A stretch of DNA of 22,851 nt from Victivallaceae bacterium (lineage in GTDB: Bacteria; Verrucomicrobiota; Lentisphaeria; Victivallales; Victivallaceae). The translations under genes and the position numbers were made by a program. The stretch lies in assembly GCA_028698975.1 (NCBI GenBank), contig JAQVVK010000007.1:1-22851 (forward strand), in the 5' to 3' direction. Shown here piece by piece: positions 8,582 through 16,133 of this stretch. Below the pieces are notes generated by a model, which was not told where the DNA came from, did not search any database, and saw only the letters and a list, made by a program, of their open reading frames with translations. How positions within the stretch are numbered: position 1 is the stretch's first letter; every line of letters begins with the position of its first letter.

Positions 8582-9819
8582 AAACCGCACAGATCATACG
8601 CCGTTTCACTTTTAAGGAGTGGGGCGGCACCGAATGTGTGGTCTGGAACACCGCCAAGGCGCTCCGGACCATGGGCGACGAGCCGGTCGTCTGCGCCACC
8701 AAGGCGTTGGAGCCGGTTCCGGAGGAGCGGCGCGACGGGGTTGCCATCCGCCGGTTTGACTACTTTTACCCGTATTTCCCGCTGTCGAAGTCGCGGCGGC
8801 TGGCTTTGGACAAAAAGGGCGGCAACCCAATCTCGCCGGATTTGGCCGATGCGTTGAGCGACGGGAACTTTGATCTGCTTCACTGCCACAATCTGGGTCG
8901 GCTGGCCGCGGTCGCCCGGCTGGCGGCCCGGGCGCGGCATATACCTTATGTGATGAGTTTTCACGGCGGCTGTTTTGATGTGCCGCCCGAGGAAATGACC
9001 GAAATGCTGCGCCCTTTGCGCCATACTCTGCGTTACGGCGCGGTGATCGACCTTTTGAGCGGTCTGCGCTGCGACCCGCTGGCCGACGCCTCCGGGCTGA
9101 TCTGCGTCGGGCGAAACGAATTGGAGCCGGTGCGGGAGCGTTACCCGGATAAACTGGTCGAATATCTGCCCAACGGGGTGGATGTCGAGCATTTCCGGGA
9201 TTTTGCCGGCGGCGGATTCCGGGAGAAGTTCAATATTCCCGCCGGTCGCAAACTGCTGCTTTCGGTGTCGCGCATCGATTATCAAAAAAATCAGCTTTCT
9301 TTGGTGGAGCTGTTGTGGCGGCTGGTCGCACAGGGTGTGGATTGCCACCTCGCGCTGGTCGGCCCCGCCACGGCCGGGTGGTATCGGGAAAAGATCGAAC
9401 TGGCCGCCGCCGAAGCCGGATTGGCCGACCGCGTCACTTTTACCGGGGCTTTGGAGCCGGATTCTCCGCTGCTCCCGGCCGCGTATAAGGCGGCCGACCT
9501 CTTTGTGCTGCCGTCGCGCCACGAGCCGTTTGGCATCGTGATCCTCGAAGCGTGGAGTGCCGGCGTGCCGGTGGTGGCGGCCCCGGTGGGCGGCATAAAA
9601 TACCTCATCCGCGACGGGCGCAACGGATTTCTTGCTTCTCCGGACGACGGCGAACACTTTGCTGGCGTCTGCCTCAAACTGCTGGCCGACCGCGCCTCCG
9701 CCGCTGAAGTGGTGCGCCGCGCCGCCGCTGAAGCCGAACGCGATTATTCCTGGCGATCGGTGGCCGCGCGACTGCGTGATTTCTATAAAGAGGTGACGGA
9801 TCGCTTCGAATCAGATTGA
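8578..9819 (+). CDS. Glycosyltransferase family 4 protein
   Basis: 413 residues with a GT-B fold and no signal peptide, so cytoplasmic or peripheral at the inner membrane. The N-terminal domain has a Gly-rich acceptor-side loop (EWGGTE, 14-19) and LLHCHN. The C-terminal domain has LLLSVSRIDYQKNQ (226-239) and the nucleotide-sugar motif EPFGIVILE with the EX7E pair E316 and E324, followed by GVPVVAAPVGG. These are hallmarks of retaining GT4 enzymes that use a nucleotide sugar. The donor cannot be told. It is the last gene of the DUF89-DUF2059-GH9 set and is translationally coupled to GH9 (ATGA). The next promoter begins inside its last codons. A role in making a surface or storage glycan is plausible. 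Confidence 0.92.
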   Translation: MKTAQIIRRFTFKEWGGTECVVWNTAKALRTMGDEPVVCATKALEPVPEERRDGVAIRRFDYFYPYFPLSKSRRLALDKKGGNPISPDLADALSDGNFDLLHCHNLGRLAAVARLAARARHIPYVMSFHGGCFDVPPEEMTEMLRPLRHTLRYGAVIDLLSGLRCDPLADASGLICVGRNELEPVRERYPDKLVEYLPNGVDVEHFRDFAGGGFREKFNIPAGRKLLLSVSRIDYQKNQLSLVELLWRLVAQGVDCHLALVGPATAGWYREKIELAAAEAGLADRVTFTGALEPDSPLLPAAYKAADLFVLPSRHEPFGIVILEAWSAGVPVVAAPVGGIKYLIRDGRNGFLASPDDGEHFAGVCLKLLADRASAAEVVRRAAAEAERDYSWRSVAARLRDFYKEVTDRFESD

Positions 9820-9844
9820 AAATTGACGTTTTCGGGTGTATATT
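9816..9844 (+). promoter_or_regulatory. Promoter of the DEAD-box helicase gene
   Basis: TTGAAA (9816-9821), 17-base spacer, TATATT (9839-9844). The -35 box overlaps the stop codon of the GT4 gene. Transcription would begin near 9851, giving a leader of about 88 bases. Confidence 0.75.
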
Positions 9845-9891
9845 AACAGGATATGCGTTCGATTACGTTCGCAATCTGTACCGTGTGACAG

Positions 9892-9923
9892 CCATCGGCG
9901 CTCCGTACAGCCAACTCCGATGG
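9892..9923 (+). promoter_or_regulatory. Leader stem-loop next to the helicase ribosome site
   Basis: CCATCGG (9892-9898) and CCGATGG (9917-9923) form a perfect 7-bp stem with an 18-base loop. The 3' arm runs directly into the ribosome-binding sequence GGGAAGGA (9922-9929) and uses its first bases. Any regulatory role is inference. Confidence 0.45.
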
Positions 9924-9938
9924 GAAGGACGCTTTTTA

Positions 9939-11789
9939 ATGAATCCGTTTGAATCACTCGGGCTGTCGCCCGAAACCGCTGCCGCGGCTGCCGCCAAGGG
10001 GTTTACCACCCCGACTCCGATACAGGAACTGGCTATCCCCGAATTGCTTAACGGGGCATGCGACCTGATCGGTCAGGCTCAGACCGGCACCGGCAAGACT
10101 GCCGCTTTCGGCTTGCCTATCATCGAGCGGCTGGAGCCGGGGGCCGCCGCGCCGGGGGCACTGGTGCTTTCGCCGACCCGCGAGCTTGCCATGCAGATCG
10201 CCGAGGAGCTGGAGTCGCTCAAGGGCGACAAAAAACTTCGGATCGGGGTCTTTTACGGCGGCCAGCCGATCGGCATACAGTTGCGCCGGCTTGACGACGG
10301 GGTGGATGTGGCGGTCGGCACTCCGGGGCGGGTGCTCGATCTGGTCGAGCGCGGCAAACTTAATTTGGAGTCGCTTAAATTCGCGGTGCTTGACGAGGCC
10401 GACGAAATGCTTGACATGGGGTTCATCGAGGACATCGAAACGATTTTGGCGCGCACCAACGAAGATCGGCGAATGCTGATGTTTTCCGCGACCATGCCGC
10501 CGGAGATATTGAACATCACCGGTAAATTCATGCACGAACCCAAGCTTCTGCGTACCGCCGTGGTCGAGCCGGGCGGCGAACTTACCGAGGAAATATGGTA
10601 TGAGGTGCGCCGCGAAGACAAGTTCGAGGCTCTGATGCGCCTGATCGACTCGGTGGAAAACCTTTACGCACTGATCTTTTGCCGCACCAAAGCCGATGTG
10701 GACGAAGTCACCGAGAAACTCAAACAGCGCAACTGCCGGGTCGAGGCGTTGCATGGCGATATTGCGCAGATACAGCGTACCAAGGTGATAAATCTCTTTA
10801 AGGAGAAGCGGTTCCGGTTGCTGGCGGCGACCGACGTGGCCGCCCGCGGTATCGATGTGAACGATTTGACGCATGTGATAAACTTCTCTCTGCCGCAAGA
10901 CCCCGAGACCTATATTCACCGTATCGGCCGTACCGGCCGGGCCGGTCACAAGGGGGTGGCGGTGACCTTTGTCACGCCGGGCGAAAAGCGTCGGCTGGTC
11001 GCCATCGAAAAGGCGACCGGGCGTGAGATCGAGAAACGCGATCTGCCGACCGGCGACGATGTGGTCAATGCGCGCAAGAAGCGTTTTGCCGCCGACGTGG
11101 CCGGGGTGATGGAGGCGGAGCGGCAGGTTGACTGCCGGGAGTTCGCCGCCGAGCTGGCCGCCGCGGCGGGTGACCCGGTCGAGGCGTTGGCGGCGGTGCT
11201 TAAGCTGCGCTTCCGCGACGAACTGCGGCCGGAGCGGTATTTTGATTTCAACCGGCGCGACTGGGTCAAGCGCGATCGCAAATTCTTTGAAAACTCCGGT
11301 TTGAGCGACGGCGAAGTCCGGTTGCGGATCGGGGTCGGTAAACTTGACAGTTATGGCGCGGTGCGTATGCTTGAGCTGTTGTGGGAAAAGGCGCATGTAC
11401 GCAAATCGCGTATCGGCCGCATTGATTGCTTTGACCGTTTTTCATTTGTCAACGTGGCGTCCAGCGACGCTCCGGCGATCTTCGCGGCTTTTGCCAAAGA
11501 GGGGCCGCGTGTCTCGGAGGCCGAGCCGGACAAAAAGGGTCAGCATGGCGACGACCGCCCGGCCCGCCCGGCCCGTGCGGAGAAACACGCTTATGGCGAC
11601 GACCGCCCGGCTCGTGCGGAGAAACGCGCTTACGGCGACGACCGCCCGGCCCGACCGAGAGACGACGGCAAAAAAAAGCCGTATCGCGATAAAAAGGCGA
11701 AGCCGACCATGCACGGCTGGGTCGAAAAACTGGCCGCCGATGTCGAACTCAAAGAGAAGCGCAAAGCGTCGCCCCGGCGTAAAAAATAG
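9939..11789 (+). CDS. DEAD-box ATP-dependent RNA helicase with DbpA-like C-terminal domain
   Basis: 616 residues. Motifs in order: Q motif (TPTPIQ, about 24-29), motif I AQTGTGKT (47-54), Ia PTRELA, Ib TPGR, motif II DEAD (152-155), motif III SAT (183-185), and motif VI HRIGRTGR (327-334). Residues about 459-518 match the DbpA/CsdA RNA-binding fold (RLRIGVGKLDSYG). The tail is basic and repetitive (GDDRPAR units, 537-573). This layout fits CsdA/DeaD-type helicases acting in ribosome assembly and mRNA unwinding, often at low temperature. The start at 9939 is chosen over an in-frame upstream extension because of the AAGGA site 9 bases away, the exact start of the Q-motif region, and the promoter falling within the extension. 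Own transcription unit. Confidence 0.94.
   Translation: MNPFESLGLSPETAAAAAAKGFTTPTPIQELAIPELLNGACDLIGQAQTGTGKTAAFGLPIIERLEPGAAAPGALVLSPTRELAMQIAEELESLKGDKKLRIGVFYGGQPIGIQLRRLDDGVDVAVGTPGRVLDLVERGKLNLESLKFAVLDEADEMLDMGFIEDIETILARTNEDRRMLMFSATMPPEILNITGKFMHEPKLLRTAVVEPGGELTEEIWYEVRREDKFEALMRLIDSVENLYALIFCRTKADVDEVTEKLKQRNCRVEALHGDIAQIQRTKVINLFKEKRFRLLAATDVAARGIDVNDLTHVINFSLPQDPETYIHRIGRTGRAGHKGVAVTFVTPGEKRRLVAIEKATGREIEKRDLPTGDDVVNARKKRFAADVAGVMEAERQVDCREFAAELAAAAGDPVEALAAVLKLRFRDELRPERYFDFNRRDWVKRDRKFFENSGLSDGEVRLRIGVGKLDSYGAVRMLELLWEKAHVRKSRIGRIDCFDRFSFVNVASSDAPAIFAAFAKEGPRVSEAEPDKKGQHGDDRPARPARAEKHAYGDDRPARAEKRAYGDDRPARPRDDGKKKPYRDKKAKPTMHGWVEKLAADVELKEKRKASPRRKK
11547..11657 (+). repeat. 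In-frame tandem repeat in the helicase tail
   Basis: Three copies of a unit of about 39-48 bases encode GDDRPAR-(PAR)AEK-H/R-AY. The copies are nearly identical at DNA level (GGCGACGACCGCCCGGC recurs). It produces a basic, disordered RNA-binding tail. Confidence 0.8.
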
Positions 11790-11804
11790 CATCCCGTCCC
11801 CAAG

Positions 11805-11887
11805 CCGGCATATCGCGTTTTTTATGTGAATTTCGACAGCCGTCCCATCGGTTTTTGAAATAAAAGTTGCAAAAAACGCGATGCCGG
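11805..11887. repeat. 17-bp imperfect inverted repeat between the helicase and glf genes
   Basis: CCGGCAT(AT)CGCGTTTTTT at 11805-11823 is complementary to AAAAAACGCGATGCCGG at 11871-11887, with only a 2-base bulge and a 47-base loop. The right arm overlaps the -35 box and fills much of the spacer of the glf promoter. Function unknown; it could stop readthrough from the helicase gene or be a regulator site. Confidence 0.6.
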
Positions 11888-11895
11888 TGTATGGT
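11867..11895 (+). promoter_or_regulatory. Promoter of the glf-glycosyltransferase operon
   Basis: TTGCAA (11867-11872), 17-base spacer, TATGGT (11890-11895). This is weaker than the other promoters here. A leader of about 98 bases follows. Confidence 0.6.
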
Positions 11896-11907
11896 AACCT
11901 TGAGACG

Positions 11908-11988
11908 GAGGCCTCTCGCCGAAGAAAACTTATGGTTCAAGCGGGGTGGAGGCTTGCGTTGATATTTTGGGCGATGAGCCTAAACCTC
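11908..11988 (+). promoter_or_regulatory. glf leader with competing short complementary segments
   Basis: GCCTC (11911-11915) can pair with GAGGC (11949-11953), while the overlapping AGGCT (11950-11954) can pair with AGCCT (11977-11981). CCTC (11985-11988) just before the ribosome site can pair with either GAGG (11908 or 11949). The pairings are mutually exclusive but short, so a switching leader is only a possibility. Confidence 0.25.
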
Positions 11989-11999
11989 AGGGGAATATC

Positions 12000-13148
12000 A
12001 TGGAAGGATTGCGCTATCTTGTAGTCGGTTGCGGTTTTTTCGGGAGCGTGGTGGCGGAGCGGATTTCAACCGAATTGGGTGAAAAAGTGCTGGTCATAGA
12101 CCGGCGACCCCATATCGGCGGAAGCAGTTATTCTGAAATCGACGGCGCGACCGGTATTGAGTGTCACCGGTACGGTTCGCATATATTTCATACCATGAAC
12201 AAGACGGTGTGGGATTACCTTAACCGCTTCACCGGATTCAACACATACCAGCATAAAGTCGTCTGCCGTTCGGGCGGACGGATGTTTTTTATGCCGATAA
12301 ATCTTAAGACGCTCAATGATTTCTTCGGTATGGCCATGTCGCCCGGCGAAGCGGTCAAATTCATGAAAGATGAAATCGGGCGATCCGGCGTCGATGCCGA
12401 CCGCAACCTCGAGGAACGGGCGATCTCGCTGATCGGCCGCCGGTTGTACGAGGCCTTCATCCGCGATTATACGGCCAAACAGTGGGGGTGCGACCCGACC
12501 CGGCTGCCGGCCGGTATCATATCGCGGCTGCCGGTGAGGATGGATTACAATGTGAATTACTTCAACGCGGCGTTTCAGGGTATCCCGCTTTGCGGATACG
12601 GCGAATTGTTTAAGCGGATACTGGCCAACCCCAACATCGAATTGCGCCTCAATACCTCCTTTGCCGAGATAAAACCGTCGCTGCCGGAAGATTGTACGGT
12701 CATCTACACCGGCATGATCGATGAATTGTACGATTACCGGTTTGGCCAGCTTGAGTGGCGCAGTCTGCGCTTTGAAAACGAAGCCGTGCCGGTGCGCGAC
12801 TATCAGGGCAATTCGGTGGTCAATTACTGCGACAACTCGGTGCCCTACACCCGGATTCACGAATTCAAACATTATCACCCGGAGCGGCAGGATGTTTTCA
12901 ATGCCGGGGTTTCGATGATCTGCCGCGAATATCCGCAGGTGTGGTCGCGCGGCAAGGAGGCGTTTTATCCGGTGGAAAGCCGCGACAATCTCGAACGTCT
13001 GCGGCTGTATCAGAACCTCGCCGAACAGAATCCGCGTTTGATCCCCGGCGGTCGGCTGGGCAGTTTCAAATATTGGGATATGGATAAGGCGATCGAGCAG
13101 GCTCTGGTCTGTTTCGACCAGAAAATAAAATACCGCACGGGGAATTGA
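12000..13148 (+). CDS. glf: UDP-galactopyranose mutase
   Basis: 382 residues, close to the usual 365-390. This flavoenzyme interconverts UDP-galactopyranose and UDP-galactofuranose, the donor for Galf-containing surface glycans. Visible: FAD-binding VVGCGFFG (8-15), GSHIFHT (60-65, with the conserved active-site His), YTAKQWG (157-163), RLPVR (R180) and PYTRI (R285), the two arginines expected to hold the diphosphate, plus GRLGSFKYWDMD near the end. The start at 12000 is chosen over an in-frame upstream extension (11946) for its AGGGGAA ribosome site and immediate entry into the Rossmann strand. It overlaps or closely abuts the next glycosyltransferase gene, which suggests a shared pathway. 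Confidence 0.95.
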   Translation: MEGLRYLVVGCGFFGSVVAERISTELGEKVLVIDRRPHIGGSSYSEIDGATGIECHRYGSHIFHTMNKTVWDYLNRFTGFNTYQHKVVCRSGGRMFFMPINLKTLNDFFGMAMSPGEAVKFMKDEIGRSGVDADRNLEERAISLIGRRLYEAFIRDYTAKQWGCDPTRLPAGIISRLPVRMDYNVNYFNAAFQGIPLCGYGELFKRILANPNIELRLNTSFAEIKPSLPEDCTVIYTGMIDELYDYRFGQLEWRSLRFENEAVPVRDYQGNSVVNYCDNSVPYTRIHEFKHYHPERQDVFNAGVSMICREYPQVWSRGKEAFYPVESRDNLERLRLYQNLAEQNPRLIPGGRLGSFKYWDMDKAIEQALVCFDQKIKYRTGN

Positions 13149-13153
13149 AAATC

Positions 13154-15409
13154 ATGGCTGAATACGAACTGGCGGTCGTTAAACCGGTCTATAACGAGAA
13201 GGACGCGATCGAAACTGTGCTTGACGACTGGGCGCAGACGCTTGATGCGCTTAACATCGACTACCGCATACACGCCTATAACGACGGCTCAAAAGACAAT
13301 TCGCTGCAAAAGTTGAACGAGCTGGCCGGCCGCCGGCCGGATCGGATCAAAATTCATGACAAGCCCAATTCCGGTCACGGCCCGACGATTTTAGGCGGAT
13401 ATCGCAGTGCGGCGCACGAGGCGGAATGGGTTTTCCAGATCGACTCCGACAACGAGATGAGCGCGGAGAATTTCGCCGGTCTGTGGAGCGTGCGCGAAGA
13501 TTATGATTTTCTGGTCGGATTTCGTGACGGCCGCCGCCAGCCGCTGCCGCGCAAGATAATTTCGGCGGTTTCCCGTGCGTGCGTGCGTCTCTTTTTCGGC
13601 AAGGGGATTTACGATGTGAATACCCCGTACCGGCTGATGCGCGCATCGTTTTTCCGCGAAGTTTACGATCTGATCCCGGCCGACACGTTTGCGCCCAATG
13701 TCGTTATTTCCGGCATGGCGGCCACGCTGGGGGCGCGCTGTTTCGAGCTGGCGGTGCCGCAGCACGACCGGGTGACAGGCACGGTTTCAATTCGCAAGTG
13801 GAAGCTGCTGCGGGCCGCCTGCCGCTCGTTTGCACAGACGATCAGGTTCGCTTTGTCATACCGGGCGGGGCTATGCGGTCAACGGGTGATGCAAATGGCC
13901 GACAAACCGGGCTTCACGGCAGGTTTGATGATCGTAACGACCATACTTTGCATGGTGCATTGTTTTTCCTGCATGGTGTGGCAGGATATGCCGCTGGTCA
14001 GTGCCGACGGCGCGGTCTTTTTTACGGTCGGCAAGGTCTGGCTCAATGGCGGCATACCCTATGTCGACGCCTTTGACCACAAGGGGCCGATGATCTACTT
14101 GATCAACCTGATCGCCGCGGCAATGGGCGGCGTCAAGGGGCTTTTGATCGCCGAGGCGGCGGCGTGTTTTTTGACGCTGATCATAATTTACCGTACCGTG
14201 CGGAAATTCGCGTCCGGGTATGTCGCCTGGCTGGCGATGCTGCTGGTGCCGCTGTTTTTTTCGCAATGTGTGGATTGGGCGCACAGTCAGGGCGGCAATT
14301 TCACCGAGGAATACGCGATGCCGGCCATCGCGTACGGGGTGAGTTTGCTGGTCACGCTGGCCATGACCGGCAGTCTGTCGGCAAGAAGGATGTTTTTGGG
14401 CGGTCTGGCCGCCGGAGCCGTGTTTTTGCTGAAACCCAATTTTACCGCCATATTCATAGTGCTGCTGCTGGCCTGGGCGGCGCAGGGGATTGCCGGCGGC
14501 GTCTGGAAAAAGGTGTTTGCCGGATTTGCCATGTTTGCCCTGGGCGGGGTGGTGGTGCTGCTGCCGTTTTGCATATATTTCGCGGCGAACGGAGCGTTGG
14601 GAGAGTGCATCGAGGCGTTTTGGCTGTTTAACCTCAAGTATTCCGGCGGCATGGCGGCCACCGAAAGGATTGCCGGAAATATCGTAAACGTTGGCGGTAT
14701 GACGCTGGCCGACCGGCTGGCTGCCGTGTTGATCCGGGGCGTGAAACATGCCGCGCTTGCCATCGCTCTTCTGATCTTGCTGTCGTTCTTCTTTATTCGG
14801 CGCGGCGAACATCGCCCCGGATTCGGACGGATGGCGTTTTGGCTGGCCGCCGGAGTCGGCGCAATGGCGTGTGCATTGTTTTCCCACTCGTTTTTTGGCG
14901 AATATTATATGATTTGCGTGATTCCGCTTTTGGTGGTGCCGTATGCCATGCTGATCGAAGTATGCCGCAAAAACGGCCAGCTTCTCTTTTGTGCGTCGAT
15001 GGCGGTGCTGATGCTGAACCTGACCGTTTTTGTGGGCGGCGTCAACACGATGCGCAAGGTCTATCCGGGGGTGGCCGCCAGTTATCGCAAAGACCCCGCC
15101 GTCGCCGAGGCGTTGGCCGCCAACGGCAATCAGTTGCTGGTGCTGGGCAATCTCTGCCACCTGTATCAGGTTTACGGCGTCGTGCCGCGCAACCGGTATA
15201 TTTTCCAGTCGCCGCTTATGGAGTATAATGACGCGATCTTTGCGCAGGTCCGGCGGGAACTGATCGAGGGGAAAGCCGCCGTGGTGATAAATACGCGCAT
15301 GGCCGGCAGCAAAGAGCGGCTTGCCGAGATCAACGCGATCCTCGACCGCTACTACGAACACCGCAAGGGAAGTTGTTACGATTTCTTTGTCTACCGCCGG
15401 GCAAAATGA
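13154..15409 (+). CDS. GT2 glycosyltransferase fused to a polytopic GT-C-like membrane domain
   Basis: 751 residues. Residues 1-250 are a GT2 domain of the polyprenyl-phosphate sugar synthase type: KPVYNEKDA (10-18), YNDGSKDNS (42-50), the DxD motif QIDSDNE (D97, D99), VGFRDGRRQPLPRK and NTPYRLMR. From about 255 on there are roughly 10 hydrophobic segments with GT-C features: SADGAVFF (D285) and AFDHKGP (D308) in the first external loop, and a GNFTEEYAMP segment (381-390). GT-C enzymes transfer sugars from polyprenyl phosphate outside the inner membrane. One chain may thus make and use a lipid-linked sugar. The start at ATG 13154 is preferred to TTG 13145, because GGGGAA lies 9 bases upstream. 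It follows glf by 5 bases. Confidence 0.87.
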   Translation: MAEYELAVVKPVYNEKDAIETVLDDWAQTLDALNIDYRIHAYNDGSKDNSLQKLNELAGRRPDRIKIHDKPNSGHGPTILGGYRSAAHEAEWVFQIDSDNEMSAENFAGLWSVREDYDFLVGFRDGRRQPLPRKIISAVSRACVRLFFGKGIYDVNTPYRLMRASFFREVYDLIPADTFAPNVVISGMAATLGARCFELAVPQHDRVTGTVSIRKWKLLRAACRSFAQTIRFALSYRAGLCGQRVMQMADKPGFTAGLMIVTTILCMVHCFSCMVWQDMPLVSADGAVFFTVGKVWLNGGIPYVDAFDHKGPMIYLINLIAAAMGGVKGLLIAEAAACFLTLIIIYRTVRKFASGYVAWLAMLLVPLFFSQCVDWAHSQGGNFTEEYAMPAIAYGVSLLVTLAMTGSLSARRMFLGGLAAGAVFLLKPNFTAIFIVLLLAWAAQGIAGGVWKKVFAGFAMFALGGVVVLLPFCIYFAANGALGECIEAFWLFNLKYSGGMAATERIAGNIVNVGGMTLADRLAAVLIRGVKHAALAIALLILLSFFFIRRGEHRPGFGRMAFWLAAGVGAMACALFSHSFFGEYYMICVIPLLVVPYAMLIEVCRKNGQLLFCASMAVLMLNLTVFVGGVNTMRKVYPGVAASYRKDPAVAEALAANGNQLLVLGNLCHLYQVYGVVPRNRYIFQSPLMEYNDAIFAQVRRELIEGKAAVVINTRMAGSKERLAEINAILDRYYEHRKGSCYDFFVYRRAK

Positions 15410-15417
15410 ACCGGCGG
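15394..15417 (+). other. Stem-loop spanning the stop codon of the GT2/GT-C gene
   Basis: CCGCCGG (15394-15400) pairs with CCGGCGG (15411-15417) around a 10-base loop holding the TGA stop. No T-run follows, so it is not a standard intrinsic terminator. It may stabilise the 3' end of the message. Confidence 0.5.
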
Positions 15418-15422
15418 GGGTA

Positions 15423-15444
15423 TTGACAAGCCGACTTGACAAGC
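15423..15444. repeat. Direct repeat TTGACAAGC x2 upstream of the EF-P promoter
   Basis: TTGACAAGC occurs at 15423-15431 and 15436-15444, 13 bases apart. Each contains a consensus -35 TTGACA, but only a poor -10 (TATGCC, 15447-15452) lies downstream of the first. It may be an auxiliary promoter or chance. Confidence 0.4.
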
Positions 15445-15476
15445 GGTATGCCGCCGAATTTTCTTGCCGGCCGCAC

Positions 15477-15505
15477 TTGACATAAGGGCGTGGCCGCGTT
15501 ATATT
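15477..15505 (+). promoter_or_regulatory. Promoter of the EF-P gene
   Basis: Consensus TTGACA (15477-15482), 17-base spacer, TATATT (15500-15505). This is the strongest-looking promoter in the window, as expected for an abundant translation factor. Confidence 0.85.
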
Positions 15506-15547
15506 ATACGATTGTTTAAGCAATACAACAAGTTGGGAGTTTCAGCA

Positions 15548-16114
15548 ATGTTCAGTCCGTCCGACCTTAAGAAAGGGCTCAAAATCCAGATTGACGGAGC
15601 CCCGTGGATCATCACCGAGTTTGATTTCTGCAAGCCCGGCAAGGGAACCGCCCTCTACCGCTGCCGCCTCAAAAACCTCATCACCGGCGCGGGTATGGAA
15701 AAGACCTACCGCCCCACCGATAAGATCGAGAAGCCCGATCTGGAAGAACGCGAGATGTATTACTCGTATTTCGACGGACATCACTATATCTTCAGCGACC
15801 CCAACACTTTCGAGGAAATGGCGGTTTCCGCCGAGGCCCTCGGCAACAAGATTTATTTTCTGATCGAGGAAAGCCTTTGCAGCTTTGTGATGTACAACAG
15901 CGAACCGATCGAGATCACGCTGCCGACCTTCATCGAGAAGGAAGTGGTCGATACGGAGCCGGGCGTGCGCGGCGATACCGCCACCAACGTCATGAAGCCG
16001 GCCAAGATCGACAACGGCTATGAGCTTCAGGTGCCGCTGTTTATCAATCAGGGCGACATCATCAAGATCGATACCCGCACCGGCGGCTATGCCGAACGCG
16101 TCAGCAAGGCCTGA
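15548..16114 (+). CDS. efp: Translation elongation factor P
   Basis: 188 residues, the normal EF-P length. EF-P binds between the P and E sites of the ribosome and relieves stalling at polyproline stretches. Three beta domains are visible: the KOW-like N-domain with the tip loop KPGKG (29-33), whose K32 is the site normally modified; the middle OB domain (EREMYYSYFDG onward); and the C-terminal OB domain with the signature GDTATNVMKPA and VPLFINQGDIIKIDTRTG. A lysine at the tip suggests beta-lysylation or another lysine modification, but no modification enzyme is in the window. The start at 15548 has GGGAG 8 bases upstream. Monocistronic, with its own promoter and terminator. Confidence 0.97.
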   Translation: MFSPSDLKKGLKIQIDGAPWIITEFDFCKPGKGTALYRCRLKNLITGAGMEKTYRPTDKIEKPDLEEREMYYSYFDGHHYIFSDPNTFEEMAVSAEALGNKIYFLIEESLCSFVMYNSEPIEITLPTFIEKEVVDTEPGVRGDTATNVMKPAKIDNGYELQVPLFINQGDIIKIDTRTGGYAERVSKA

Positions 16115-16133
16115 TAACGGTACATGATAAAAG

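Noticed and set aside
9816..9938. N-terminal extension of the helicase frame starting at 9816
   Set aside because: It contains the promoter and leader, lacks a ribosome site and is not part of the helicase family. The start at 9939 has a good AAGGA site.
11835..11862. Terminator of the helicase gene at AGCCG-TCCCAT-CGGTTTTTG
   Set aside because: The stem is only five pairs including a wobble. It is too weak to call, though it might contribute.
11946..11999. N-terminal extension of Glf
   Set aside because: No ribosome site at 11946, and family members start directly at the FAD-binding strand, as from 12000.
15394..15420. Intrinsic terminator after the GT2/GT-C gene
   Set aside because: The 7-bp stem is good but is followed by GGGTATTG, not a T-run.
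13871..15523. Long minus-strand reading frame (about 550 codons) opposite the GT2/GT-C gene, with others like it at 6029-7585, 9954-11396 and 16585-17883
   Set aside because: These lie wholly opposite genes with clear family motifs, have His/Arg/Gln-rich low-complexity translations, and lack promoters and domains. They are shadows of the GC-rich third-position bias.
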